Assembly: GCF_000189415.1 (NCBI RefSeq)
Contig: NC_015144.1
Coordinates: 563,501 to 627,500 of the forward strand
DNA from: Weeksella virosa DSM 16922
GTDB lineage: Bacteria; Bacteroidota; Bacteroidia; Flavobacteriales; Weeksellaceae
Reading direction: 5' to 3'
Length of the DNA: 64,000 nucleotides
Shown here: positions 50,406 through 58,507 of the stretch, in pieces
How positions within the stretch are numbered: position 1 is the first letter of the stretch
Layout: every line of letters begins with the position of its first letter
Notes under the pieces: model-generated
Database searches by the model: none
What the model saw: the letters and a program-made list of their open reading frames with translations, nothing else
What the model was told of the DNA's origin: nothing
Position numbers and translations under genes: made by a program

Positions 50406-50477
50406 TTATTCGAAAAAACGAAAATGGGGCTCGGTGGCTAAACTCAACATTACGGCGTCACCTTTGGTGTCAACAAA
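50406..50477 (-). pseudogene. Remnant of the 3' end of a HAD-phosphatase gene
   Basis: The last 23 codons plus stop of a second, diverged copy of the HAD gene at 52194. Reading the minus strand gives TKGDAVMLSLATEPHFRFFE before the stop. Nine codons differ from the intact copy and seven of those changes are silent, so this piece was part of a functional gene before truncation. Nothing homologous continues upstream of 50477. Confidence 0.85.
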
Positions 50478-50744
50478 TATACAATTCATTAATTTCAACC
50501 AGCTCTTTAAGTTATTGAAATATGACAAAATGGTTACTACTATTAAAACATCATTAACCCTAATTAGAATCATACATTACAATTGGTTCAATAATTTCTT
50601 TTATATCAAATCAAATATGTATATCAGACAATTAACTAAATAAAGATATTTCCCAAGTGAATATTTGAAACATCAATCTACTATTTTTATATTGAAAATA
50701 GACATAAGTGTTCTTATCTCCTTTTATACTATGATGTGTTTAAA
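50478..50744. other. Unassigned AT-rich spacer between HAD remnant and repeat copy 2
   Basis: 267 bases. I see no recognisable coding remnant, RNA or hairpin on either strand. It is the junction between the two halves of the duplicated module. Confidence 0.5.
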
Positions 50745-50834
50745 AATTTTCTTTTTCAATGTTTAGGTTTAGGTTTCGATAAAAGTAACTATTTTTATGC
50801 ACTCTATAAAAAGATTAACCAAATAAACAATGAA
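50745..50834. repeat. Diverged 90-bp direct repeat, copy 2
   Basis: Carries a copy of the first five codons of the GT4 gene (minus strand, TTG at 50759) that then run into unrelated sequence and a stop, plus the intergenic region and the ATG of the gene at 50830. The minus-strand -7 box of copy 1, TACTTTTG, is TACTTTTA here. Confidence 0.85.
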
Positions 50835-52185
50835 GACCGAACTTAACCTCATATTAAACAAAACACCTTTTAAAACTATATCATTACTACTTTTATGCTG
50901 GCTTGTAATGGTATTGGTAAATTACTATATCAACACACATATTTTTTATATTGGTACTAGAATTACCTTCCCGATGAGTGTAGTCTACTTCTCTCCTCTT
51001 TACCTAAAAGGGATTTTTTTTGCAGTTTGTTTTCTTGTTTTTAGTAGTATAGTTACGTATTATCATTCGACCATTAGTAAAAAAAATATTATCCTTGCTT
51101 ATTTTATTATGATTATCTTAGGTAATCTTGCTCAAGGTTCTATGCATCAGTCTTTTTTACGCTCTATCGTTGATACTGATTTCCAATACTATCATGATGC
51201 CATACTCATAGACAACGGAAAAGTTTTTTTAAGTCAGTTTAACGAAATTCAGCAAGACTTAAAAATGCATTCCAAAACCCACCCTCCCTTTACTGTTTGG
51301 ATTCATTATTTCTTTCTCAAACTAACCAACAACTCGCCAATTGGTCTAGCTTACGGACTGTCTGCTTTAGGGCTTATAAGTGTATTCCCTTTATTGAAAA
51401 TCCTTAAGCTATTCAATTTTAGTGATGCTAAAAGAAATCTTTTTGTTATACTTTTTGCTGCAATTCCATCTATCAACATTTATTCTATAGTATCAATTGA
51501 TGCCATTTACCTTACTTTTTCTTTATATTTTCTTTATGGTTTACTCTACTCTATAAAAACTCAAAAAATTTCGTTTATAAGTATTTTTTATATGTTTTTA
51601 GGGTTTACCTTTTCTAATATGATTTCTTTTGGAGGAACTTTTCTTGTTTGTGTAAGTGTTATCGCAAGTATCTACCAATGGAGGAAAAAAAAAGAAATAG
51701 CAACTCTAACGAATTCTATCATAGTTGGACTACTGTTTGGTATTATGATGATTCTTTTCTATACACTTCTAAATTACAACCATATAGAAGGTTTTTTTAC
51801 AGCATCGAGATTAGAAAACCCTAGAGGTTTTAGAGGTTTTGATGAGCCAAGAATATACTTTTTTACTCGGATTGAGAATATCTCTGAAATTATTTTGTTT
51901 CTTTCTTTAGGTTTTTTTGCATTCCTATTACAACCTAGCAAGCTTTACTTGAAAAAAACAGATGTAAATTATTATTTACCATTGATTGCCCTCTTTTCTC
52001 TAGTATTAATGTATGTAGCTGGAGCATATTGTACAGGTGAAACAGCAAGGGCATGTATTTTTATTTATCCTTACTTATTATTATTTCTTTTCAACGTTCG
52101 GGATTATAACATCTTAAAAACTATAACCTATTTAGCTATATTTCAAACATTCGGGATGCAAATGCTTGGCGACTACTTATGGTAA
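50830..52185 (+). CDS. Polytopic membrane protein, putative GT-C glycosyltransferase
   Basis: 451 residues with about eleven or twelve membrane helices. The first large periplasmic loop (about residues 112-160) has the pattern DTDFQYYHDAILIDNGKV, then KTHPPFTVWIHYF; an early acidic pair and a HPP motif are usual in GT-C enzymes (GT39/GT83/GT87-like) that use polyprenyl-phosphate sugars. No closer family is recognised. It is the only plus-strand gene in this part of the locus, its start lies inside the duplicated repeat, and its stop is eight bases from the convergent HAD gene with no terminator. AT content and Leu/Ile/Phe codon use look foreign even against the locus. Wzy-type polymerase is an alternative. 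Confidence 0.6.
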   Translation: MKTELNLILNKTPFKTISLLLLCWLVMVLVNYYINTHIFYIGTRITFPMSVVYFSPLYLKGIFFAVCFLVFSSIVTYYHSTISKKNIILAYFIMIILGNLAQGSMHQSFLRSIVDTDFQYYHDAILIDNGKVFLSQFNEIQQDLKMHSKTHPPFTVWIHYFFLKLTNNSPIGLAYGLSALGLISVFPLLKILKLFNFSDAKRNLFVILFAAIPSINIYSIVSIDAIYLTFSLYFLYGLLYSIKTQKISFISIFYMFLGFTFSNMISFGGTFLVCVSVIASIYQWRKKKEIATLTNSIIVGLLFGIMMILFYTLLNYNHIEGFFTASRLENPRGFRGFDEPRIYFFTRIENISEIILFLSLGFFAFLLQPSKLYLKKTDVNYYLPLIALFSLVLMYVAGAYCTGETARACIFIYPYLLLFLFNVRDYNILKTITYLAIFQTFGMQMLGDYLW

Positions 52186-52193
52186 AAGAAAAA

Positions 52194-52784
52194 TTATTCG
52201 AAAAAACGAAAATGCGGTTCGGTGGCCAAACTCAACATGGCTGCATCGCCTTTGGTATCACCAAAAGCCAAAATCTCATCATAAAGTGATAAATCAATTT
52301 CCTTTTCTATTCGGATTTTTTTCTGTTGATAATTACAGTTTTCTGAGGCAAATTTACCTGTAAACACATCACGTTCATCATACTCGGCTTGTGTACAAAT
52401 TAAGCCACAACCAAAATAATCGGCAAAAGGTTGTAACCAAATATCGACCGATGCAGAAACGATAAATTTATCGTGATAATTATTGATAGCTTCTACATAC
52501 TTTTTTGCCTTGTCACGCAAAATAACATCTTTTTTTGCCCGAAAATAGGCTTGTGCCAATTGCTCTAACTCTTTTCGACTTTTACCTTGTAAAAAATCGG
52601 CTATAAAAGCTTCTTTAGCTTGGGCAGCATCGGTAATTTTCAGCTTTGTAAGAACAAAAGAAATGAAATGCTTCCTGAAAATTCGGTTGTACTCGCTAGG
52701 AAAACTGAATTTAAGAAAATCGAAAAGAGAGTCAACATTGGTCAACGTACCATCAAAATCGAATAAATAAAGTTTTCTTCTCAT
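52194..52784 (-). CDS. HAD-IB family phosphatase
   Basis: 196 residues. Motif I DFDGTLT (Asp9, Asp11), motif II in IVSASVD, and motif III/IV in FGDTKGDAAML are clear, with a helical cap between. HAD-IB members include SerB-like phosphatases. In this operon it follows genes for a UbiA prenyltransferase, DprE1-like and DprE2-like enzymes, so the likely substrate is polyprenyl-phosphoryl-5-phosphoribose, the step that removes the 5-phosphate. A truncated second copy of its 3' end is at 50406. Confidence 0.85.
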   Translation of the reverse strand: MRRKLYLFDFDGTLTNVDSLFDFLKFSFPSEYNRIFRKHFISFVLTKLKITDAAQAKEAFIADFLQGKSRKELEQLAQAYFRAKKDVILRDKAKKYVEAINNYHDKFIVSASVDIWLQPFADYFGCGLICTQAEYDERDVFTGKFASENCNYQQKKIRIEKEIDLSLYDEILAFGDTKGDAAMLSLATEPHFRFFE

Positions 52785-52787
52785 CGT

Positions 52788-53513
52788 TTACATTTTCATT
52801 CGCTTGAACACAAATTCTGGGATCAATTTTATAATCAACATAATATATCTCCAAACAAAACTTACATAAACTGTATTTTTCTTTTTCTTATAAGCTCGAT
52901 AAATACTGTTCGCTGCTTGCTGTGGCGATGAAGTCAATGGTTTTGGTGTCTCTATGTTTGCCGTCATTTGCGTATCCATAAAACCCGGAATCACCGTCAG
53001 TACATGCACTTTTTTATCAAACAAATAATTGCGCAAGCCTGCTAAATACGTCGTGAAACCTGCTTTGGCGCTCCCATACATGAAGTTACTTTGTCGACCT
53101 CTTTCACCGGCAACCGAAGAAAGAGCGATAATCGTACCTTGTTCTTTTTCAGCCATTTGTTGAGCAAAATGATTAAGCAAGACAACCAGATTTGCATAAT
53201 TGATTGCTATGATGTTATTCGAGTTCTGATCATCAAACAACCCTTCATCCGAATTCTTACCCAAGAAACCTGATGCACAAAAAACCAAGTCAGAGGAAAT
53301 ATCTTTTACAAAGGAAAAATCACTTCCTTGCCGTAAATCTATCGTATGTACCTGACAACTTTGTTTGTATTTCACCTCGATATGTTGGGCAAACTTTTCG
53401 GTTAGTTTGGGATTGGAAGTCAATAAATAAAGCATCGGAAATCGTTCTCCTTCTGTCAATATTTTTTCGACAAACGCTCTTGCCACATCCGAATTTGGAC
53501 CAATTACGACCAT
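52788..53513 (-). CDS. Short-chain dehydrogenase, DprE2-like
   Basis: 241 residues. The active site SSVAGERGRQSNFMYGSAK gives Ser132 or Ser133, Tyr146 and Lys150 and closely follows the DprE2 pattern. The N-terminal nucleotide loop is IGPNSDVARA in place of the usual TGxxxGxG. DprE2 reduces the 2-keto intermediate made by DprE1 to polyprenyl-phosphoryl-arabinose. The C-terminal 30 residues are hydrophobic and basic (about 215-241) and may touch the membrane. Three bases downstream of the DprE1-like gene. Confidence 0.85.
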   Translation of the reverse strand: MVVIGPNSDVARAFVEKILTEGERFPMLYLLTSNPKLTEKFAQHIEVKYKQSCQVHTIDLRQGSDFSFVKDISSDLVFCASGFLGKNSDEGLFDDQNSNNIIAINYANLVVLLNHFAQQMAEKEQGTIIALSSVAGERGRQSNFMYGSAKAGFTTYLAGLRNYLFDKKVHVLTVIPGFMDTQMTANIETPKPLTSSPQQAANSIYRAYKKKKNTVYVSFVWRYIMLIIKLIPEFVFKRMKM

Positions 53514-53516
53514 GAT

Positions 53517-54839
53517 TTATTTGTTTTTAAAAAAATGAATTCGTTGATTTTGAAGAGAATCGAATTTGCTCGACTCCGTATTTTGCAAATAATCTGTCAG
53601 GACAATATCAGACATTGCGTCTTTGGTTCGGTAAATTCTACCGTCATACTGTTTTACCAAAGCATCTAATCGTTTCACCAATTGTGGCAAATTTTTGTTC
53701 AACTTAAAATCCAATGCGAGTGTATATCCCGGAAACGGAAACGAGTTATAAGCTTGTGGATTATTGAGTCCGAAAAGCTTCAGTACAACTAAAAAAGAAC
53801 CATTCCCGCTTTGGGCTATCGTTTCTAGAATTTTGCGCATACCTTCTTTCCCATTTTCTTTTGGGATAACAAATTGATATTGTATAAACCCTTTCTTCCC
53901 GTAAATTCTATTCCAATGAAAAACAGCATCCAACGGATAAAAAAACGAATCAATATCAATGATTTGTCCACTTTTTTTCTTGAGTTGTTTATGATAATAC
54001 AGAAAATTGAAAATTTTTATCGACCATGGATTCAGGACAAACGACGGGAAGTTGAATGGTATGTTAAGATGAAATTTCTTTTTCACGGTTAAAGGTTGTT
54101 CATACAGTTTTCCTGATAATTGTTTACGCACTGCATGTTCTCCTCTAAGCAACAATCCTTTGCCTAAATTTTTACCTTTTTGTAGACAATCTATCCATGC
54201 AACAGTATACGTCCAGCTTTCTGACTCGTCTATCAGTTGATACATTTCGTCTAGGTTCTGAGCCTGAATCGCTTCTTGTTGTATATAGGCTGTCTCTATT
54301 TTTTTGAGTTGAAACCGAGCAGACAGAATAATTCCTGTAAGGCCCATACCACCGATTGTTGCCCAGAAATAAGCTGCATTTTCTTCTCTCGAACAGCGAA
54401 GTACTTCACCATTTTCGATCATCAAATCAAAATATAGAACATGCTCTGAAAAGCATCCATCTACATGATGATTTTTACCATGAACATCCGAAGCTATGGC
54501 TCCTCCTACCGTAATAAACTTTGTGCCCGGCGTTACGGCTATGAAAAAACCTTCTGGGATAATCACTTCGATTATTTCGGATAAGAGTACACCCGATTCG
54601 CATTCGATAATGCCATTATCTCGATCAAAATCGATAAAATAATTTAATCTTTTGGTCGAAAGCAAAGTATCTTGCAAAGAAGCATCTCCGTAACAGCGTC
54701 CATTTCCACGAGCGATGATGGTCGGTTCTTGCGCGAGTACTTCTTGTATTTCTTCTATGGTTTGTGGAGTATATTCTTTGGCAATAATTTCGGGATAATT
54801 TCCCCAATTACTTACAGGTTTTTTGGTGGGATGTATCAT
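53517..54839 (-). CDS. FAD-dependent oxidase, DprE1-like (decaprenylphosphoryl-ribose 2'-epimerase subunit)
   Basis: 440 residues, vanillyl-alcohol oxidase fold. GNGRCYGDASL (45-55) and SDVHGKNHHVDG (117-128) bind FAD as in DprE1; FLVVLKLFG and IYRTKD follow in the substrate domain. Lys406 and Tyr403 correspond to the catalytic Lys418 and Tyr415 of the mycobacterial enzyme at a constant offset of 12. The residue at the position of the benzothiazinone-binding Cys387 is Ala375. DprE1 oxidises the ribose 2-OH of the lipid-linked sugar. The stop/start spacing to the UbiA gene is one base, so cotranscription is certain in practice. Confidence 0.88.
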   Translation of the reverse strand: MIHPTKKPVSNWGNYPEIIAKEYTPQTIEEIQEVLAQEPTIIARGNGRCYGDASLQDTLLSTKRLNYFIDFDRDNGIIECESGVLLSEIIEVIIPEGFFIAVTPGTKFITVGGAIASDVHGKNHHVDGCFSEHVLYFDLMIENGEVLRCSREENAAYFWATIGGMGLTGIILSARFQLKKIETAYIQQEAIQAQNLDEMYQLIDESESWTYTVAWIDCLQKGKNLGKGLLLRGEHAVRKQLSGKLYEQPLTVKKKFHLNIPFNFPSFVLNPWSIKIFNFLYYHKQLKKKSGQIIDIDSFFYPLDAVFHWNRIYGKKGFIQYQFVIPKENGKEGMRKILETIAQSGNGSFLVVLKLFGLNNPQAYNSFPFPGYTLALDFKLNKNLPQLVKRLDALVKQYDGRIYRTKDAMSDIVLTDYLQNTESSKFDSLQNQRIHFFKNK

Positions 54840-54840
54840 T

Positions 54841-55725
54841 TTATTTCAGATAAATTAAAAACGTAAAGGCCAACCCCCAAAGCAAAAGAATCACTTGCAA
54901 GAAGCGGTCTTTGTACACCATTTTGGTTGGCGATTCGGTTGCATTGAAAACCATTGTTTGTTGCAAATATCGCAAAACTCCTAGAATGACAAAGATAAAC
55001 GTATGAAAAACATAATGATGAAATCTGCTCTGTACTTCGTCTGACAAGACAAACATAATGTAGAAAACAATAGTAATCCCGCAGACCATCCCTAGTGTAA
55101 CATTGAGAAATTCTATACTGTATCCTTCTAATGATTTTCTGGTTTTTCCGGTGAGATTTGTATTCATCAATTCGCCGCGTCTTTTCCCCAATGCCATGAT
55201 TAGTGCAAGAGAAAAAGTAAGAATCACTGTCCAATCAGATACGGGTAAATCGGTTATATAGCCTCCTACCAAAACTCGCAGCAGAAAACCAAAGGCAATT
55301 ATCATTACATCGAGCAGTGGTATATGTTTCCAACCCATCGAATAGCCGATATTCATAAAAAAATAAACAGACAACAAAAAAAATACCTTCCAATTGCCCA
55401 TCACCGTTATCATTGCGACTGAAGAGAAGAGCAAAAAAAACAATAAAATGATAGCTGCTTTTTTGCTTAAAGCACCGCTTGCCAAGGGGCGTTTTTTCTT
55501 TTCGGGATGCAAGCGATCTGCTTCAATATCCATGTAATCATTGAGAATATACACACTACTCGCCACCAAACTAAAAGCAATAAACCCAATAATAGATTTA
55601 CCCAAGAGTTCGACATCGAGTATTTTTGCAGCAAAGAATATAGGGAGGAATACAAATAAATTCTTCACCCATTGATGCACACGCATCAATTGTAGAATAG
55701 CTGATAGTTGAGTATTGGTTGACAA
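54841..55725 (-). CDS. UbiA-family prenyltransferase, decaprenyl-phosphate phosphoribosyltransferase-like
   Basis: 294 residues with about nine membrane helices. The first Asp-rich motif is NDYMDIEADRLHP (residues 62-74), the second lies near YSMGWKHIPLLDV. RVHQWVKNLFVFLP at the N-terminus is the mark of the Rv3806c-type subgroup, which transfers phosphoribose from PRPP to polyprenyl phosphate, in contrast to quinone-forming UbiA enzymes. First of the four genes needed for polyprenyl-phosphoryl-arabinose. Confidence 0.85.
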   Translation of the reverse strand: MSTNTQLSAILQLMRVHQWVKNLFVFLPIFFAAKILDVELLGKSIIGFIAFSLVASSVYILNDYMDIEADRLHPEKKKRPLASGALSKKAAIILLFFLLFSSVAMITVMGNWKVFFLLSVYFFMNIGYSMGWKHIPLLDVMIIAFGFLLRVLVGGYITDLPVSDWTVILTFSLALIMALGKRRGELMNTNLTGKTRKSLEGYSIEFLNVTLGMVCGITIVFYIMFVLSDEVQSRFHHYVFHTFIFVILGVLRYLQQTMVFNATESPTKMVYKDRFLQVILLLWGLAFTFLIYLK

Positions 55726-55738
55726 TTCTTTATAGGTT

Positions 55739-56770
55739 TTAAGTGTTTACATTAGCTCCTAAATTTCGGTATTGCTGTTTGAAATGTTCTGTCCATTTTT
55801 TCCATTGTGCAAACTGAGCATCAGGGTGACTTTCTTTTTCTAACAATTGTTGTATTTGATGATCTGAAAAGTCTTTCGGGAAGTTTTCCATTGCATCCAA
55901 CTCATTGTTCAACCACGCTTCATTCAAAATAAAATTCACTCGGTTAATATCCAAATCAATTCCATAATCATGATAAACTCCCGAAGCCGTCGATCGAAAA
56001 GTTGTTTGCATTACCTCTGTTTTGGTCCTACACAAAAGGTTCTTATTTTTTTTGTGCAGATGATAATAGACGGCCGCATTGCGCAACTGTATTTTTTCAT
56101 TCAACTGATTCACAGAATCTTTCCAAATATACAACCAATAATCTTTATGATACAATCCCATCAAAATAGAATTCAATGCCCAATATTTTCGTTTCGTATC
56201 ATTATCCACCAAGCCCAAACGAAACAAAAGGGAGAAAAACTTGAAACGGTTGAACATATAAATGTCCATCAAAAATTCGGGAGCTGTAAAAAGTTTTTTA
56301 GGTATTGTTCGGTCTAAGTTTTCAGACAAAGGAGAAATGGCTAAATTTTCGTCATCCCTTTCATTGCCAAGCCAACCCAATTTCACCAAGCCTATTTTTT
56401 CTTTTTGCATTTCGGTGACCAAAACAGATAAATCTACTTTCTGAGTAAACCAAACATCGTCTTCGGTCACCAACACATACGATTGGGTTCGCTGCACAGC
56501 GTCTACCCACAAATCGGTCGGAATGGTAAATCCGTTGAGTTTATCCGTATCAAAGCGGTGATTTTCGATGGATTCTGATTTCTGTCTGTATTGTTTGGAT
56601 AATCGAATTTCTATACGTGGATACTTTTGTCTGATTCGATCGAGATATTTCGCAGGCGTCCCATCATCGAGAACAGTGATAGAATCGTAGCCGCTAACAT
56701 ATTTTTCTATCGACTGTAAACAACGATCGAGATAATGCGGCCGATTGAAAGATTTGATGAGGACCTCCAT
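55739..56770 (-). CDS. Glycosyltransferase-like protein (GT2-type GT-A fold)
   Basis: 343 residues. VLIKSFNRPHYLDRCLQSI at the N-terminus and SITVLDDGTP suggest a GT-A fold; VLVTEDDVWF provides a DD metal site. The C-terminal 130 residues are helical and not recognised. It differs from the standard GT2 enzymes of the locus and may be a distinct family. Lies 13 bases upstream of the UbiA-type gene on the same strand and abuts the GT2 gene upstream. Confidence 0.7.
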   Translation of the reverse strand: MEVLIKSFNRPHYLDRCLQSIEKYVSGYDSITVLDDGTPAKYLDRIRQKYPRIEIRLSKQYRQKSESIENHRFDTDKLNGFTIPTDLWVDAVQRTQSYVLVTEDDVWFTQKVDLSVLVTEMQKEKIGLVKLGWLGNERDDENLAISPLSENLDRTIPKKLFTAPEFLMDIYMFNRFKFFSLLFRLGLVDNDTKRKYWALNSILMGLYHKDYWLYIWKDSVNQLNEKIQLRNAAVYYHLHKKNKNLLCRTKTEVMQTTFRSTASGVYHDYGIDLDINRVNFILNEAWLNNELDAMENFPKDFSDHQIQQLLEKESHPDAQFAQWKKWTEHFKQQYRNLGANVNT

Positions 56771-56771
56771 A

Positions 56772-57587
56772 TTACCAGCCTATTTTTCGTTGAAGTTTTT
56801 TGAACAATGAATTTTCTCTTTTCGATAAGATTTGATACACCTCATCATTCGACAAATCCTGCAACAATTTCCCATCTAATTCTTCTACTCCTCTTCTTTC
56901 TAAAGTATTTCTTATCACTTTCTTGAAATCATCTTTTGCCGAATCTTTATTCTTTTGCTGAGAAACTCCTTTTTCATGCAATCGATAGAGGTACAAAGGT
57001 TTTGGTAAAAAATAGAACGGACCAACTTCATACAACTTCAAATACAAATCCTGGTCTACTGCAGATTTCAAAGTAATATCAATATTCTCTATTTGCTGAA
57101 ATGCTTCTTTTCTGAGTGTAAAGAAATGTGCAATTGAAGTGTTGATATTCACAAACAATTGATCATTGGCGGGAATCTTAGAAGTTCGTTCGAAAAGTCG
57201 AAGCGGCTGTAAATCATCATCACACAACAACATCTGAGAATAAACCGCAACAATTGAGGGGTTGTTCTCGTAACTGTTTTTCATTTCTTCTAACGCTGTT
57301 TTTTCCAATGCATCATCCGGATCTACAAACCCAAAAATATCTCCCGTTGCCAAAGATAACAACCGATTTTTGGTAAATCCGACCCCTTTATTTTCTTGAT
57401 TCTGATACAATTGAATACCCGGATTTTGTGCAGCCAACTCTTGTAACTTTTGATACGAATCATCTTGCGAACAATCATCGACGATGATAATTTCAAAATC
57501 TTTATACGTCTGATCTAGAAGCGATTGATAACATTGTTGAAAATACTCCCAATTCTGATAATGGGCTATAAGGATAGAAAATTTCAT
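56772..57587 (-). CDS. Glycosyltransferase family 2
   Basis: 271 residues. FSILIAHYQNWEYFQQCYQSL, FEIIIVDDCSQDDSYQKL and IFGFVDPDDALEKTAL give the GT-A fold with a DPDD metal site. Helical C-terminus, no membrane segment. One base before the preceding GT gene and three after the methyltransferase-like gene, so all form one operon. Confidence 0.88.
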   Translation of the reverse strand: MKFSILIAHYQNWEYFQQCYQSLLDQTYKDFEIIIVDDCSQDDSYQKLQELAAQNPGIQLYQNQENKGVGFTKNRLLSLATGDIFGFVDPDDALEKTALEEMKNSYENNPSIVAVYSQMLLCDDDLQPLRLFERTSKIPANDQLFVNINTSIAHFFTLRKEAFQQIENIDITLKSAVDQDLYLKLYEVGPFYFLPKPLYLYRLHEKGVSQQKNKDSAKDDFKKVIRNTLERRGVEELDGKLLQDLSNDEVYQILSKRENSLFKKLQRKIGW

Positions 57588-57590
57588 AAC

Positions 57591-58250
57591 TTAATCAGCA
57601 ATTTCTTTATACTCATCATATAATTTATTGACTAAATCAATATCAATATTTTCTTTCATTTCGAAAATATATAATGAGTTTGCTTTTTCTTTAATTTCTA
57701 AAAATTGTTCAATTATCTGATATTCTTTTCTAAAAGAATAATCGTGTACAGCAATTATAATTTTCTTATTATTTATTTGAGAAATTATGGTTTGCAATAC
57801 ACACGCCACCCTAAAACGACCATCTACCAATACGAAATCATATAGATTATCTGGATATTTTTCATATACTTCTTTAGAAAACCGCTCGAATGTATGTTTT
57901 TTTTCATTGCTAACTGGGTACCCCCAAAACTTGGTCTCACCAATATTTACAAATAAAATCTCTAAACGTGATGGAATATTTTTTCTTATTATTTTATATT
58001 TCATCATACTGGCAATCCAAGATTCATTGGTATCAACAGAAATAATTTTAGCTTTAGAATTTAATAAAGCGAAAATAGTGCTTCCCCCTAAACCGAATTC
58101 AAGATAATTTTGTGTATTTTTTATATACTTTTTCAGCAACTCCTTCTCATCTTCATGCATAATAAAAGGGTACTGATTAGGAATATCCCTACGTTGATTG
58201 ATATAAGTAAGAATAGAATCTTTTAGTTTTTTAGTAGAGCTTTTTATCAT
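57591..58250 (-). CDS. SAM-methyltransferase-like protein
   Basis: 219 residues. YLEFGLGGSTIFALL (about 52-66) resembles the glycine-rich motif I of class I methyltransferases, with the acidic residue in IISVDTNESW after it and YDFVLVDGRFRVACVL as motif IV. It might methylate a sugar or be a catalytically different Rossmann protein. No membrane segment. First gene of the 58.2-52.2 kb block; a TAnnTTTG box was not found upstream. Confidence 0.65.
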   Translation of the reverse strand: MIKSSTKKLKDSILTYINQRRDIPNQYPFIMHEDEKELLKKYIKNTQNYLEFGLGGSTIFALLNSKAKIISVDTNESWIASMMKYKIIRKNIPSRLEILFVNIGETKFWGYPVSNEKKHTFERFSKEVYEKYPDNLYDFVLVDGRFRVACVLQTIISQINNKKIIIAVHDYSFRKEYQIIEQFLEIKEKANSLYIFEMKENIDIDLVNKLYDEYKEIAD

Positions 58251-58316
58251 TTTTTTTTCAAAGATAATAAACCTTAACTATTCTCATTAATTTTATTGGT
58301 AATCTTCCAATACTAA

Positions 58317-58430
58317 ACACTATTAATTACGGGAGCTGCTGGTTGTATCGGTTTTATGTGTACTGCAAAAGTTGTTTGTTTATCTGTGGAGTTGATGGCT
58401 ACAAACATTCTTTACCAAAGTTTGTATTGA
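58317..58430 (+). pseudogene. N-terminal fragment of an NAD-dependent sugar epimerase
   Basis: A frame of 37 codons reads LLITGAAGCIGF, the Rossmann TGxxGxxG loop of UDP-sugar epimerases, followed by a poorly conserved TAKVVCLSVELMATN and a stop. No start codon is left and the rest of the gene is absent. It lies in the divergent gap before the plus-strand GT2 gene, where an epimerase gene was probably once present. Judged by eye only. Confidence 0.45.
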
Positions 58431-58507
58431 CCATCTGATCAAAAACAAGAAAAAAGTGTTAAAAATTTCGTAAATTGGTACACAGAATAGTATAACAAAT
58501 AAAACTT

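Noticed and set aside
50398-50643. 81-codon plus-strand frame
   Set aside because: Its first part is the antisense of the HAD remnant and the rest is featureless AT-rich DNA.
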